NCBI RefSeq assembly: GCF_904849725.1
Contig: NC_058520.1
Coordinates: 399,293,993-399,357,992 of the forward strand
Source: Hordeum vulgare subsp. vulgare
Lineage: Eukaryota; Streptophyta; Magnoliopsida; Poales; Poaceae
Length of the DNA: 64,000 nt
Direction: 5' to 3'
This document shows, one piece after another, positions 1 to 12,485 of this stretch. The notes beneath the pieces are model-generated. The model did not search any database. It had not been told where the DNA came from and saw only the letters and a list, made by a program, of their open reading frames with translations. Within the stretch, counting starts at the first letter, position 1, and the number at the start of each line of letters is the position of its first letter. Made by a program: the position numbers and the translations under genes.

Positions 1-14
1 GCTCTGATACTAGC
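1..14 (-). other. Degenerate primer-binding site of a minus-strand LTR retrotransposon
   Basis: Read on the minus strand, this abuts the LTR at 17 and ends in GTATCAGAGC, as in the initiator-Met tRNA primer site TGGTATCAGAGC, with changes at its LTR-proximal end. It sets the element's orientation: the LTR lies to the right, the internal region off the left edge. Confidence 0.6.
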
Positions 15-16
15 TC

Positions 17-3000
17 TGTGGGGACCCCGACTTACAAGTCGAGATCGCCGAATGATCGTGCTCAGTGATCCCAGAGATCAATGCTCACCGAACACACAAA
101 TACTGAAATAAAAAGAGTCTTACATCCGAGTACCGAATTATTACATCACATGACCGAATGGTCAAGTTCACAAGGTTGGGCCTAAGGCCAAATCATACTG
201 ATAAAACTAACTGCAGAAAACATAGGGCTAAGCGGGTGCACATGCCAACAAGCCAACACCGACAGGCATTCTGACTCGGAAGCGTCCTAGTTCGCAGGGG
301 CGTCTCCAAAGACGTACTCATCTCCAAAGTCCGGTCCTTCCATCTCAGGTCAATAACATAATCAGTGACAAGCCAATGAGTACTTTGAATGTACTCGCAA
401 ACAGCCCATGACATGAACAATGAAAGTGAAGAATAACAATAATATGCATCTTTGGTGGAACTCATCATGGTGGATTGATCATGAATATGCATCAAGTTAA
501 AGAACTAATCTTGAAGAACAGGTTACATATATCAATATATCTGTCGAGGGCTGAGCCATCCGGGCTCACCCTATATGTCAAGTCACCAAACTTGGTCATA
601 TCATTACTTCCATAACAACACCTTTTATCACCACTCACACACACTTGGTTTATGCGGAAACAACTGGACGTAGTTTAAGCAGCACCACCCAACTTTCCTT
701 GACCGTGGACACGGCTATTCGAATAGTTTTACACTCTGCGTAGGTAGTACGCTGGACCCACAAGATCCGGGAAACTTCCGTGTCATCCACGACTCGCGGT
801 ATAACATACCCGAGGTAAGTACCCGATCAATGCCTTTCCCCTGACGATACTAGACAAAGAGGTCCACTCGATTGGTACCCAGCCCACATGTTGTACATCT
901 TACAAGCACCGACTCTGGACAGTACCAACCATGCAGGGACCAACGGTGTGCCTGGAACTCATAAAAATGGCATAGTCGTCCTACCTGGCACGACCCCATC
1001 ACGAGAGTGACCACACATCACTCCCACCACTAGTAATGTGGCTCTTTGCTAGCACCGACCAGAGTAATCAACATAGCCCCGCCCCATAAGGGGTAACGTG
1101 GTCGTACTGGTAAGGTTTGGATGGTCGCCACATCATAAATCTAATCCCTTTTCCGAAACCATACTCACACAAATACCGGGTGCACCACTTCACCAAAAGT
1201 GGCCACCTAACTCATCATCACCCTCAGGGATTAGTGGCACACGACGGGGTTTTCATAAAATCTTTGATTTATACCAACAACATGCTCATGCTATTTACTC
1301 TAGGATTACTTGTCAACATGATAATAGCATGATCCTCAAAAGGGGTAGCATGAAGCTCAATGCATGTGCTCCCGAGGAGCCATCGGTAACATCATATCAA
1401 TTGATTTACCGGCACTTATGATCATATGCAACGGAAATACTTGCTATCTTAACATGCAATATAACATATGGTCAATCATGGTTAAAGGGCTGCTTGCCTT
1501 GGTCAGCTAGGTATCCAGGGTCTTCTAGGTCTTCCGCTCTGATTCCCTCGTCACACGGATTTTCTATCGTCGATAAAAGAAATAATAAGAAATAGCTCAC
1601 TCAGAAACATACCACAAAGTTATTTTAAAAATTTTCTTTATTACTGATAAATCTAAGTTATCTTTTTGAAAAATATTTCACTCATATTTTCATGAAGGAA
1701 CATTTTTAAAATTAACCAAACAGAAGCAAAACTATTCCAATTTAGTCCTTTTTAATATTGCAAACAAAATAGTTGTTTGAAAAATTCATCCAACCATCTC
1801 ATTAAATACTACACATTTTTAGAAGAATAACAGTGGAAAAATTATATTTTTACACTGGTTAAATATTTTTATAAAAATCTTTGAAATCAGATTTTAAAAA
1901 AATAAAGAAAACTGGGCTAAGCCTGGCCTGGCTCGGCCTGGAACTGGGCTGGCCCATGGCCAGCCGATAGCCTGCCTAGGCACGCGCGCCATCAGGTTTG
2001 AATCTGACATGAGGGGCCCTGCGGTTAGCAGTTGCGGCCAATGCGGGGGAGGATGCTGGGCCACCGACAGGTGGGGCACACCTGTCGGGGTCGTCTCCTA
2101 CCTGTGGCCAGAGAGGAGGAGGATCATGCCGGCGAGGCTGTTGACATTCTCAAGCCCCAACAAGGACAGGAATGGGTTCGCCATGACGTTGCCTACCTGC
2201 TAGTGGTCGAAACAACGTCGGAGAGGCAGGGGTTCGCCAGCGAAGAGAAGGCCGCGGTGGAGGAGTTTCGGAGGTGGTCGAGGAGGTAGATAGGGGCACG
2301 GAAATGCTTGAGAGAGTTGGGGAAAGCTTCCTGGGGTTGAGGGGATCAGTTTGGTGGGTCGAGGGGCGCTGTAGCCATCGTGTAGCCGGAGATTGACCGG
2401 AGCTCTATGGCGGAATGGCCTCGGTCGATCTCGAGCACTGGGCTCTGCTTGCTATTGGGGTGGCTAGGGAGGTGCTAGTGGTCGTGGTGAAGCTATCTGA
2501 GGGGTGCAGGAGCGAGGGGAAGGGCTATAAATAGGCCCGCGACGGTGAGCCCATTCGGGAGCGCCGGTGACTCACCGTGGCGCGCATGGGGGTGCAGAGA
2601 GGGGCTCGGGTCGAAACAACGGTCTCAGGACATAGTTTTGTTCTACCAGAACCATCTGCTGCAGAGGGAGAGAGGGGGGAGTCGAGCATCGGTGATCGCA
2701 CAACCTTGGCCGATTCTGGTGCGGGCGGGCACGCGTCGCACGAGCTCTAGCGCAGGGGAGGACGGGCCGTGAGGGTTGCTTGACACAGAGGGGTTGTCGG
2801 GGAAGAGGTTGGACACCTCGGGGGAGGTTGGAACTGGCCGAGGGCATCGCCTCCACCTCGGTGGCTTCCTGTAGCGTGCCCAGAGCACAGTTTTGGCATG
2901 CCACGGCTTGCTGGTGCGCTCTGAGGCACTTTGGACGTGTCTAGCATGTTCTGTCACTGGCTGGGAGTGTCGCTAGCCGTTTGGGTCTCGGGGGAGCTTC

Positions 3001-4168
3001 GGGTGGTCAAGGGATACAAGAAATATTGGTGCTGTCAGTCTTGAACTGAAGCCTAAATTAGGGTTTTTGGCATTTCTACTTTGAACCAGTGAGGGGCAGT
3101 TGACTGGGGTTAGATATAGATACTGTCCACCTAATCTATGAGTTTGGAGCAAAGGGGTTGGGTTTAGATGTGGCTAAGATGTCTTTTTCCCATCTGTCAG
3201 AAGGTGCTCGACAGTGGTTTGAGGGGGTTGCACCCCACAACTGGTGCTGCAACTTAACAGGTTTGGGTTTGGTGCTAAAACATGGGGTTCACCAAGTTTG
3301 AGCTCCATTGCACAAGTTTAGCTTTGTAATCTTAAAAACACTCTATATGACCAGATATGCCCCTTCCAAAGAGAGTGTGGGAAAACTAAGTCCCACAAAT
3401 CCCATTTTTGGTGTGGAACCCTCATTTGAGATGTTAGGCACTCATGCAAAGTTTCAACATCATTGGACAAACTTTGCTATGTAGAGTTGTTCTAACTTCA
3501 ATCTGGACAGAAGGGGTTTTAGGGTTATTTGGGGTCCTTAATCACCTTGGATCAAGGTGAAACTTTATATGGACACCAAATGTGGCTTAGGGATAACACT
3601 GGAATATTCTAGGATTTTATTGAGAATATTTCCCTTGGAAATATTTCAGAAGGTCAAAACAGACAGAAATGGTTTTCGGGGTTTTATTCAATAACTATAA
3701 TGTAAAACAGGGTTTAAAATCTTATGCATGGAAAATATATGTCCTCCTGATCATCTCCAAATTTAATCAGATTTTCCTAAGGCAGAAAAGTATTTTTCCA
3801 TGTAGGTATACCAATTCTGGCCTCACAAATGGACATCCAATTAAATTAGGGAAATAATTATAAAAATAATTATTTTTGTGGTCTTGGAAAATAAGACAAG
3901 TTAAAATCAGATCACCAACCTTGAGTAGAAACCAACCTTGCCATCAAGGCCAAGTAGTGCAACTCAAAGTAGGGTTTTACCTTGATCAGAATCAAGTAAA
4001 GGTTTTTAGATATAATTTAATATGGTGAAATAGGTTTTTATCATCTCATGATCACACACACAAGCATACAATGACAATCATGACACTCACGTCATTAGTT
4101 TTGAAAAAGTTTTAACAAGCTCAGATTTTTGCATTACAGAGAATGTGGTAGAAAAACAGGGTGTGACA
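17..4168 (-). repeat. Long (4.15 kb) 5' LTR of a minus-strand retrotransposon
   Basis: The segment starts TGTGGGGACC and ends GTGTGACA, the TG...CA ends expected of an LTR, next to a primer-site complement at 1-14. A GC-rich stretch with a TATA-like site lies near 2525, and AT-rich sequence fills 1600-1900 and 3600-4150. No ORF looks real; the short ones here are chance frames. The length and layout (Met-type primer site, promoter deep inside a multi-kb LTR) resemble the Tekay-like LTRs at 30804 and 41717, but I see no direct sequence match to them. The bases after it, tagcc (4169-4173), would be the target-site duplication; the partner copy is outside the window. Confidence 0.7.
2525..2534 (-). 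promoter_or_regulatory. TATA-like box of the 17-4168 LTR
   Basis: CTATAAATAG on +, reading CTATTTATAG on -, sits in a GC-rich region. The near-palindrome does not decide strand by itself; the primer site at 1-14 makes minus the likely direction. Transcription would then run about 2.5 kb through R/U5 before the primer site. Confidence 0.4.
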
Positions 4169-6143
4169 TAGCCAATATGAGATTCATGGAGAAACTTGAT
4201 ATGGTCATGGTGAATTGAGATATTAGTAATCATTTCTTAAAGCAATGAAGCCTATAAGAAATCAATAGGGCCTTCAAGACATAAATATTAATCATGGATC
4301 AAAGATAAATGTTGACCAAGATGAAGATCAAAGAGTTAACTCAAAGTTGGTCATCACACAAGCGCAAATCATGTACCACATGAGATCTTGTGGTATGGTA
4401 AGTAATTTTCAATTGCACTTTGTGTACTAACCCATACTATGTGTCATTTTATCTTTATGCGGGTTAGGTAATTCTCATGGGCTCGCATCAAGAGAGAGAT
4501 TCCAAGTGTCCATGAGAGGCTGACATCAAGTGTTCATGATCATGTTTGACAAGGGAAAGTTCAAGATAACCATTGCTAAGGATTACATGCTTGAAGCTTG
4601 TGGATGTTCACATGATGGACTAGTGAATATGAATACAAAGCAAGGCTTTCCACATTGTGTATGGGAGAGCTACTTGAAGACTTCATCAATGTCTTTCCTT
4701 TAGCTCGAGCCAAGAAGAAATAATAACATCAAGCTCAAGTGAAAGGCTCGACTCAAAGGTAATAGTTCATTTGAAGTTAGTGGTGTGGAGTGTCGATCAC
4801 CGAATAAACATATACACTTAATAATGGATTATAGGTAGCTATGTAGTGTAGCTCTTTTATGATTCTTGAGTTACAGGGATCCTGCACTATTAATAGGGGA
4901 TCAAAGGGTTTCGTAATGGACTTGCTCAAGTCAACATATTCTATACAGAATTCCACTCCTATCATATATCCCAAAGTAAAACCGTTAGCCAAAAAGTGTT
5001 CCGCAAATTCTATACTCAAATATTTACATTGATTGCATCATCCATTTTGTATGATATTGGGTGGTTCTCTTTGTGAGGACCTGGAGTTTTCAATAGCTAC
5101 AAAATGAGCCCAAGATCATCAAAATTGGAGTTCGTATGTAAAAGTTACGCATGTTTTACTTTTGGTATGCTGGCTGTTTATTGGGGGGGGGGGCGGAACT
5201 TCCGGGAAGGTTCTGGGCTAAACAAAAAGTTTGCGAAAATATGTCCCAAAGGAAGCCCGGAAGTTCTAGGGGAGAGAAGTTCGGGTAGGTTTTGGTGCAT
5301 GTTCCGGGCTAACCAGAAACTTTACATTGTGTGCCTCGGGAAGATTTGGTGGGTCACTATATAAGGTATCCTTCTTCCCCAATGAGTTAAGTTTTTGGAT
5401 CTGAAATTTCCCCGTCGTTTTGAGCTCTCTCCTCCTCCCCCAAGCCTCAAAACTCCAATCCATGTGGGGGAAAACTATCCCATGGATCTAGGGTTCATTT
5501 GTTGACCTCCTCCATTGTTCCTCTCCTCTTCCATCCCTCCATAGCATTAGTTGCTTTTGGTGGGATTTGAGAGAGAGGGATTTGAGCATTCTTGTGGTAA
5601 CCCCCGAAGAGATTTTTGAGAGTTCTTGAGAGAGATTTCATCCAAGCATACATCCACTCCTCCTCTTTCTTTTGACCAAAGCAGTTTGTGATTTGAGCAA
5701 GTCTTTTGCATTTCCCCTTTGATCTTGTTACTCTTGGAGGTTGGAGACTCCTACGTGGTAGGAGTGCTTCGGTGAGGAATCAACTTGTGATTTGTCCCCC
5801 GAAAAATTTGTGAAGGTTTGGAGGTCGCCTCAAGGTCTACCACTAGTGGTTGGGAATCGCCTTCGTGGTGATATCTCAAGGAGAATAGGTTGAGCCTTCG
5901 TGGCATTGGTGTGCCTTCGTGGTAACATCCACCTCTCTAACAGTGACTAGCTTCCCTCGAAGGAAGTGAACATTGGGATACATCCTTGTCTCTGTGACTT
6001 TGGTTATCCCTAACCCTAACTCCTTACTTGTGGTTTACTTTGGCTACTTGAGCCTAATTTCACTATATATACTGTTGTCCTCATTATATTGTATTGGGTT
6101 TTTCCTTGTAAAGATTACTTATTTATGCCTACACATTATATTC
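4169..6143 (+). repeat. Flanking repeat ending in a truncated SIRE-like Copia LTR
   Basis: No convincing ORF is present. The right part (about 5070-6143) is an LTR remnant related to the SIRE LTR that follows. Bases 5811-5886 (gtgaaggtttggag..., ...tctcaaggagaata) align by eye with 7010-7090 of the SIRE1 LTR, and a TATA box precedes both at a comparable distance. It is cut by the SIRE1 LTR at 6144 before reaching a primer site. The left part (4169-5070) is unassigned repeat-like sequence. A G10 tract lies at about 5184-5193. Confidence 0.5.
5358..5366 (+). promoter_or_regulatory. TATA box in the truncated SIRE-like LTR
   Basis: TATATAAGG is followed by a pyrimidine-rich leader (ccttcttcccc). 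Its position relative to the shared downstream segment matches the TATA box in the SIRE1 LTR. Confidence 0.45.
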
Positions 6144-7560
6144 TGTAAGTGCATCTAGTGCCCTTAGTGATTTTGGTGGTTTGAAGACTTATAGGTTAAG
6201 TAACTAATGTGTTTATAAGTGTACACAGGCTCTATAAGTCGCTGAGGAGTTTGAGTTATACGATGAATATCGTCACCTAAAAAATGATATCTTCGGGTGA
6301 GGAAATTGGTCTAAACTTGAAGACTTTGATCGCGAAGAAATTGTGATGAAATTTATATTCCTCATGAAGATAATGAAGATGAGGAATTTGGTGTGTCGTG
6401 AAGAGAAACTGGTTGAAGACTTCGAAGCGTGAAGACTTACTCTTTCTGTTTCGTTTTCTTTACACTTGAGTCTTAGGAACACCGTACTGTTAAAGGGGGT
6501 CAAGGTAATACTACGGAATGAATTTCCTCATGATGCTCAACCCAAGCCTAAACCTAAAAAAGCCTCAAATGAGGAATATGAGGGACATGAGGACTTTTAC
6601 AATTGAAAGTTCCGACCGTTGCCGCGACACGCGCCACCTCACCGATCTTATGCACACCAACGGTCATAATATTTAAGGGCATTTATGTCAAATCATGTCG
6701 GGATGCTCCCAGACTATAAATAGCCACCCCCACAACCACTAGCTGGTTGGCTGCTCCGAGAGAAAATGACACTTGTCATTTAGAGTAACCCAAATTCCTC
6801 AGAGTCTTCGAGAGTAAATCATCAAGTGAGTAAATACCCCAAACACCAAACCACAAACCAAAAACCAAGTGATTGAGCATCACTGAAGAATTTGTTCTTG
6901 TGCGGAACGGAAGCCTTTTACCTTTGAGGACCGTGCATCCTCTAGAAGGTTAGGCGTCTCGGTCTAGAGCAATCCAGCAGTCAATTGTGGATCGCCGGGT
7001 GACTGAGTTTGTGAGGGTTTGGAAGTCTGCCTCAAGACTTGCCACGAGTGTTGGGCGAGGACTGTGTGTCCTTAGCTCAAGGAGAATACGGAAGGGACTG
7101 TGTGTCCCGAGACTGTGTGTCCATTGGTTTCAATACCAAGCCGCTCCGAACCAGACGTACAACTGTTACAGCAGTTCGAACTGGGTCATCAACTACTGTC
7201 TTCATCGAGCTACGGGTTCTATTTCTTCAACTCTTTCATTTCCTCAGAATTGTATGTTGAAGACTTTCACTTGTACTGTTTGAAGAATTTGTCTGAAGAC
7301 TTTCTCTGAATTTCCTCAACCTCAAATTATTCAGTCTAGTTAATCTTCACCTGCATTCTGTGTACCTGCGTACTGTGCAAACCGATTCTCATAATCTTCA
7401 TCAAGTAATCTGTTGTTGTAATATTTGCACCTCTGATCCTGCGCTATTTCCGTTGCACGTAATTCATCAGTGACGAATTTCCTCAAAAGTAATTTCCTCA
7501 GCGATGAAATTCTAAAAATCGCCTATTCACCCCCCTTCTAGTCGATATAATGCACTTTCA
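6144..7560 (+). repeat. SIRE1 5' LTR (1417 bp)
   Basis: Starts TGTAAGTGCATC, ends GCACTTTCA, and is followed by a Met-tRNA primer site. It aligns along its length with 12486-13902, which is also 1417 bp, but with many substitutions, so the two belong to different copies. Confidence 0.85.
6714..6723 (+). promoter_or_regulatory. TATA box of the SIRE1 LTR
   Basis: CTATAAATAG precedes a C-rich leader. The same motif and context occur at 13056-13065 in the SIRE2 LTR. Confidence 0.65.
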
Positions 7561-7562
7561 AT

Positions 7563-7574
7563 TGGTATCAGAGC
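7563..7574 (+). other. SIRE1 primer-binding site
   Basis: TGGTATCAGAGC starts two bases after the LTR end. It is the standard initiator-Met tRNA primer site of plant Copia elements. Confidence 0.85.
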
Positions 7575-7626
7575 AAGGTACTCCTTGTTCTGTGTGTTTT
7601 CGGTTTAACCACCTAGAGTTTTAGAT

Positions 7627-8891
7627 ATGTCGACTGCAGCTATGATCAAGGTTACTGAAAGATGTCCTACCTTCGAAGGAAAGGACTTTCCCTACTGGAA
7701 GACCAAGATGTAGATGCATCTTCACGCTATTGACAATATCTCTGGTACATTATGGCACATGGCATTCCCTCCATCACTGCTACTGTCTCTGCCGCTGATC
7801 TGAATGAATTCAAGCAACTTGATTCTCAGGCGAAGAATATCATCTGTTGCCATCTGAGCAAAGGTCAGTATGGCAGACTGAGTGCTTTGGGCACAGCGAA
7901 GCTTATCTGGGATAGGCTATCCAAAGTCAATGAAGGAATTTCAACTCACCGTGACTCTCGTGTTGACGTTATTTGCTATCTCTTGAATCGCTTCAAGAGG
8001 CTTGACAATGAAAGCTGCCACGATACCTTTGATTGCCTCACTCACATCTCAAATGAACTGCAAGCACTCAGAGCTCGAGACATCACTGACCATGAAGTTG
8101 TGAAGAAACTGCTAAGTTCTCTAGATCCATCATTTGATACACTGGTTCTGATGATTCAAGAAAGAGCAGACTATAAGATGCTTGATCCTCCTGATATACT
8201 CGAAAGACTTAATACTCATGAATTCCAACAGGAAGAAAAGAGAGATATGTATGGACCAAGCTACTCTAGACCTAGTGCGCTGAAGGCCAAAGCAATTTCC
8301 TCATCTAAAGAAGAAGACTCAGATTGCAGCATTGGTGATCCTGAAGAACTTGGACAGGAGCTTGCAATGCTCATGAGGAAATTCCAGAAGTTTACAAGGC
8401 GTGGCCAGTTTGGCAAATCTTCAATAAGAGATATGAGGACATCAGAATCTTCATCCGAGGACTACAAGAAAAGAACCTGCCACAAATGCAAGAAATCTAG
8501 TCACTATATTGCTGATTGTCCTCGCTGGGTGAAGGAATCAAAGAAGAAGATATACAAGGATGAAAGTTCTGATGACTCGAAGAAAAAGAAGAAATCTTCC
8601 AAATCCTCATCCTCAAAGTCCTCATCACAAAGGAAGACTAGTTTGAGAAAGGCTCGTCCACTCATTGGCAAGGAAATGGATTCTGAGGAAGAATCCAAGG
8701 AATGTGATGAAGAGGAAGGTTCTGAAGAAGACTCAGACTCTGGTGTGGCAAGTCTTGCACTGGCTACCACATTCGTCGGCAAGTCAATCTTCAACCTTGA
8801 AGAAAATGACAACGTTTTCTACCCTGATGACTATGCTGATGACTTCGCTCCAACCTATTGCTTCATGAAAAGGCTCAAAGGTACAGAATGA
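7627..8891 (+). pseudogene. gag: SIRE1 gag (broken)
   Basis: Capsid/nucleocapsid precursor. The expected ATG is at 7627, matching the start of the SIRE2 gag at 13970. The first 125 bases contain a TAG at 7711-7713, where SIRE2 still has CAG, and a one-base deletion near 7738. The long open part therefore runs from 7752 in a shifted frame. It holds the capsid-like region (about residues 1-190), a CX2CX4HX4C zinc knuckle (CHKC...H...C, near 8480-8520) and a Lys/Ser- then Glu/Asp-rich tail. Another one-base shift near 8880 separates it from the spacer that follows. Confidence 0.8.
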
Positions 8892-9483
8892 CACTTCCTC
8901 CTCTAATTCAAGTGACTGTGAACCTGATGATTATAAAAAACCCAGTTACAGTAAACTTGCCAACATTGCAAATAAACAACAAAGTGCCATTGAAAAGCTT
9001 CAAAAACTGCTAGACAGAAGCGATCATGTGTTGAATGATGAAATGAATCGTACTCAAATCCTCACTGAAGATGTGAAAAGTCTTCAGTCTATATTTGATA
9101 GTCTTCAAGATCGTTATGGCACACTCTTGGCTGATTATGAGAAACTTTCCTATGAATTTCTTCAAAGGAAACTTGATCTTGAGAAGTTGAAGATGTCTCA
9201 TGATGATCTTCGAATGCAAAACGATTCATTACTTGCTCAACGAATCAGTGCCGCTGAGGTTGAATTCACTCCACCATGTATCAAATGCATCGAGCGTGAA
9301 ACTGCCAATTCTTCACCAGAATTATCAAATGCTTCAATTGCTACAAATTCTTCAACTGCTCCCGTGGTATCAAACTCCTCACTTGAGGAAACCACAAATG
9401 TTACTAACGAAGATGCAGGGCTGAAGGAATTGTATGTGACAGGCATGTACAAAAGTCTCAAAGGGGCATCAAACCCTTTGTGA
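8892..9483 (+). pseudogene. SIRE1 gag-pol spacer with coiled coil
   Basis: The reading frame from 9028 encodes a heptad-rich segment (LQSIFDSLQDRY, FLQRKLDLEKLKM) followed by a Ser/Thr/Asn-rich tail. Coiled-coil spacers at this place are characteristic of SIRE-type Copia polyproteins, where they probably assist gag assembly. The frame is offset by one base from gag and ends with TGA at 9481. Function is inferred from position and composition only. Confidence 0.6.
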
Positions 9484-10393
9484 TGTGCTCAAAAAGCAGA
9501 TCTTGAATAGGAATCCGAGGAAAGAAGGAATTGCCTTTGAAAGGAAACTGAATGCTGATGGATCATACTGGAACCCCAGCAGTATCCGAAAACCTCATGG
9601 GTTGCTGCTAAAGGACCTCTTGTTGATCCATCCAATCTAACAGGCTTTGCTCGTGAATTATCCCATTCATTAGATGAGTCATTTGACTCCAACTATAAAC
9701 TGTTCAAAAATCAATCTGGTGAAGTATTTGCTCGATATGTTGGAACTAACTCCAGGAATGGACCACCCCTGAGGAAAATTTGGGTTCCCAAAAGTTGCTT
9801 GGAAATCTTCAGGTGAATGTTCTCATGACACCACCTGTGAAGAACCTGAACCCCATATCAAATTCCTCAGGTGGACCAATGTCTTCAAGAGGATCAAAAT
9901 CCTCAACCGGTCAAAACTATGCTCGTACTCGTGCTAATGATTTTGATATGCACGGAAGTTACAAGGGATATGAATATGAGCATTATACCTCAAATCATTA
10001 TGTTCACAAATCCTCAAAGAACTTCTCTGCCTATTCATTTGAGTACTCTAACCCCCTAATGTGAAGAGAAGTATATTAGCTTCAACGCCCCCTTTCTCAT
10101 ATGGTGCTCGCAGGATGATGAACTCTTTGCCACCCCTTGAGATGTGGGTGGTGAAGAATTTGAACTAATCACTTCTGCACGTCAGGTCTCCAGATGAAAA
10201 TCATCATGTGAATAATTTTTTGGAGACCTGAGGAAACTGCTTGATTGGACGCAAGCTAAAATTGATGAAATGGTAAGATTTCACACATCCTCAAATTTAC
10301 TATTTATGATGAAATTCCTATGTGATGAAATTGATATCATAGTATTCAAGTCTGAAGCATATGAGATGGTAAGTTGTACTAATTCATCTGCAG
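9484..10393 (+). pseudogene. SIRE1 spacer to protease, decayed
   Basis: Polyprotein sequence continues in pieces: a frame rich in KKQI/RNP motifs, then 9780-10064, which encodes 94 residues rich in Ser, Asn and Tyr. Frameshifts and stops separate the pieces. No recognised domain is visible, and no promoter or RNA gene is apparent. Confidence 0.5.
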
Positions 10394-10969
10394 GATGACA
10401 AACCCAAGAGTACTGAGTGGGTTCTTGATAGTGGTTGCACAAACCACATGACTGGTGATAAAATCTTGCTGATGAATATGCCACTGACTCCATCACCATT
10501 GAAGCAAATCACTTATGCCGACAAAGGTAAAAGCAAGGTATTGGGACTTGGCAAAGTGCCTATTTCTAAGGACAGGCACATGGACAAAGTGATGCTTGTC
10601 AAATCCCTTGGGTTTAACCTCATGTCAGTCTCAATGCTTTATGATCTTGATATGGTTGTTATCTTTGGAAAATATAGATGTGTAGTCATCATGGAATCTG
10701 ACAGATCCAAAGTCTTTGAAGGCTTTAGGAGAGGAGATTTGTACATTGTTGATTTTTCCACAGGTCCTCAACCAGCCACATGCTTACTAGCAAAAACCTC
10801 AGAAGGTTGGCTATGGCATCGAAGACTTGGTCATGCAGGCATGATGAATTTGCACACGCTGGCGAAGAAGAAGCATGTCATTGGCATCGAATCGGTCAAA
10901 TTCCTCAAGGACCACCTCTGCGGTGCTTGTGAGTCTGGAAAAATGACCAGATCCAAACACCCCTCGTAG
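10394..10969 (+). pseudogene. pol: SIRE1 protease and GAG-pre-integrase region
   Basis: The frame leading into 10448 carries the aspartic protease signature LDSGCTNHM, with the catalytic Asp-Ser-Gly codons at 10427-10435. About 120 residues later comes the GAG-pre-integrase/integrase zinc-binding segment WHRRLGHAGMMNLH...LCGACESGK (an HHCC arrangement). A TAG at 10967 interrupts the frame. Protease would cleave the Gag-Pol polyprotein in the particle; the HHCC domain belongs to integrase. Confidence 0.8.
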
Positions 10970-11951
10970 ACTATCATGACTACCACTCGTCCGTTTGAAT
11001 TGCTTCACATGGATCTATTTGGACCTACTCATTATGTTACTCTAACCAATACAGCATCCTTATATGACTTTGTCATCGTTGATGACTATTTTTGATATAC
11101 TTGGGTACATACCATTCTGTATAAAACCGAAGTGCAGGAAGTCTTCTAACGATTTTCCTCAAGGGCATCGACGAACTTCGGCGTCAAGATCAAACACATC
11201 AGGAGTGATAATGGGACAGAATTTAAAAATATTGGTCTTGATGAACTTGGTATTACTCACGAATTATCTTCTCCTTATACTCCTCAACAGAATGGCGTCG
11301 TTGAACGCAAGAACAAGACCCTGGTTGAAATGGCATAGACCATGCTTGAAGAATATCATACTCCTCGTCGTTTCTGGCCTGAAGCAATCAACACGGCTTG
11401 CCACATCATCAACAGGGTATACCTTCACAAATTCCTCAAGAAAACCTCATACGAACTCCTCACTGATAAGAAACCCAATGTAAGCTATTTCAAAGTCTTT
11501 GGTGCAAAATGCTGGATTAGAGATCCTCACATAGCTCAAAATTTGCACCTAAAGCACACGAGGGTTTTATGCTTGGTTATGGAAAGGACTCGCACACCTA
11601 CAGAGTCTTCAACACCTATCACAACAAGGTTGTTGGAACTGTAAATGTGCAGCTCGATGAAACTAATGGCTCGCAAAGAGAGCGATTGCCTCCTGTGCCA
11701 GATAAATTATCTCCTCAGGAAGCAATCAAGTTCAAATATACTGAAGGCATTGTTCCTACTAAGGAAATTGCTGAAGAAATAGTCCCCAACACTAATGAAA
11801 TTCAAGAAGGTGCTCCTGAGGAAATTGCTCCAGATCAAATTCCTCAGCCCAGACAAAATCCTCAACCAGCTCATCCAAGGATTGCAAATGAAGTAGAACT
11901 TGACAAAATCCTCGATGACATCAACGCGTTAGGTCCTCTCACTCGCTCATA
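10970..11951 (+). pseudogene. pol: SIRE1 integrase core and C-terminal region
   Basis: Pieces in several frames keep the three acidic catalytic residues of a DDE integrase: HMDLFGP (near 11010), RSDNGTEF (near 11205) and NGVVERKNK (near 11300). Downstream INRVYLHKFLKK and VFGAKCW fit the Copia integrase C-terminus, followed by an acidic, Pro/Glu-rich linker (11642-11951) as usual before RT. TAG at 11336-11338 and frameshifts near 11090, 11160 and 11560 break it. Confidence 0.75.
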
Positions 11952-12485
11952 AGCTTCACACTTAGTTAACTTTTGTGGGCATTCCTCTTTTGTGTCTATC
12001 ACAGAACCCTCAAAATTTGTTGAAGCCTTCATGGAACCTGAGTGGATTCAAGCCATGCAAGATGAACTACTTCAATCAAGCTAAATGATGTGTGGGAACT
12101 CGTCAAACGACCAGATCCTCGCAAGCACAATGTCATCGGCACCAGGTGGATTTTCTGAAAGAAGCAAGATGAGGATGGTCAAGTGGTGAGGAATAAGGCA
12201 TGGCTTGTAGCCCAAGGCTACACACAGGTTGAAGGAATTTATTTTGATGAAACTTTTGCACCTTTTGCTAGACTTGAAGCTATTCGAATATTACTTGCTT
12301 ATGCTAATCATCATAATATCACTCTATATCAAATGGATATGAAAAGTGCATTCCTCAATGGTAAGCTTGAGGAAGAAGTATATGTTGCTCAGCCCCCAGG
12401 TTTTGAGGATCCGAAGCATCCAAACAAAGTCTTCAGACTCAAAAAGGCACTCTATGGCCTCAAGCAAGCCCCTCGGGCGTGGTAT
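11952..12485 (+). pseudogene. pol: SIRE1 reverse transcriptase, 5' half only
   Basis: The Copia RT N-terminal motifs are present: EPEWIQAMQDEL, then from 12183 [36 protein letters not shown] and [13 protein letters not shown] frameshift near 12080 and a TGA near 12158 precede the intact stretch. The protein ends exactly where the SIRE2 LTR begins (12486), just before the YVDD active-site block would appear. Confidence 0.85.

Larger units (their letters stand above)
6144..12485 (+). mobile_element. SIRE1: 5' part of a SIRE/Maximus-like Copia retrotransposon
   Basis: The order is LTR, Met primer site, long gag, coiled-coil spacer, protease, integrase, RT, which is the Copia order. The extended Lys/Ser/Glu-rich gag and the coiled-coil segment are typical of SIRE-lineage elements. 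The element stops abruptly inside RT at 12485, where a second copy of the same family begins, so the rest (YVDD part of RT, RNase H, 3' LTR) was displaced by insertion. Bases before the LTR (6139-6143, tattc) are the candidate target duplication. Coding regions carry several stops and frameshifts, so the copy is defective. Confidence 0.85.

Noticed and set aside
4777..5019. 80-residue minus-strand ORF
   Set aside because: No family resemblance, no neighbours to support it, and it lies in repeat-like flank.
8504..8812. 102-residue minus-strand ORF rich in Ser, Glu and Phe
   Set aside because: Complement of the Lys/Ser/Glu-rich SIRE1 gag tail.
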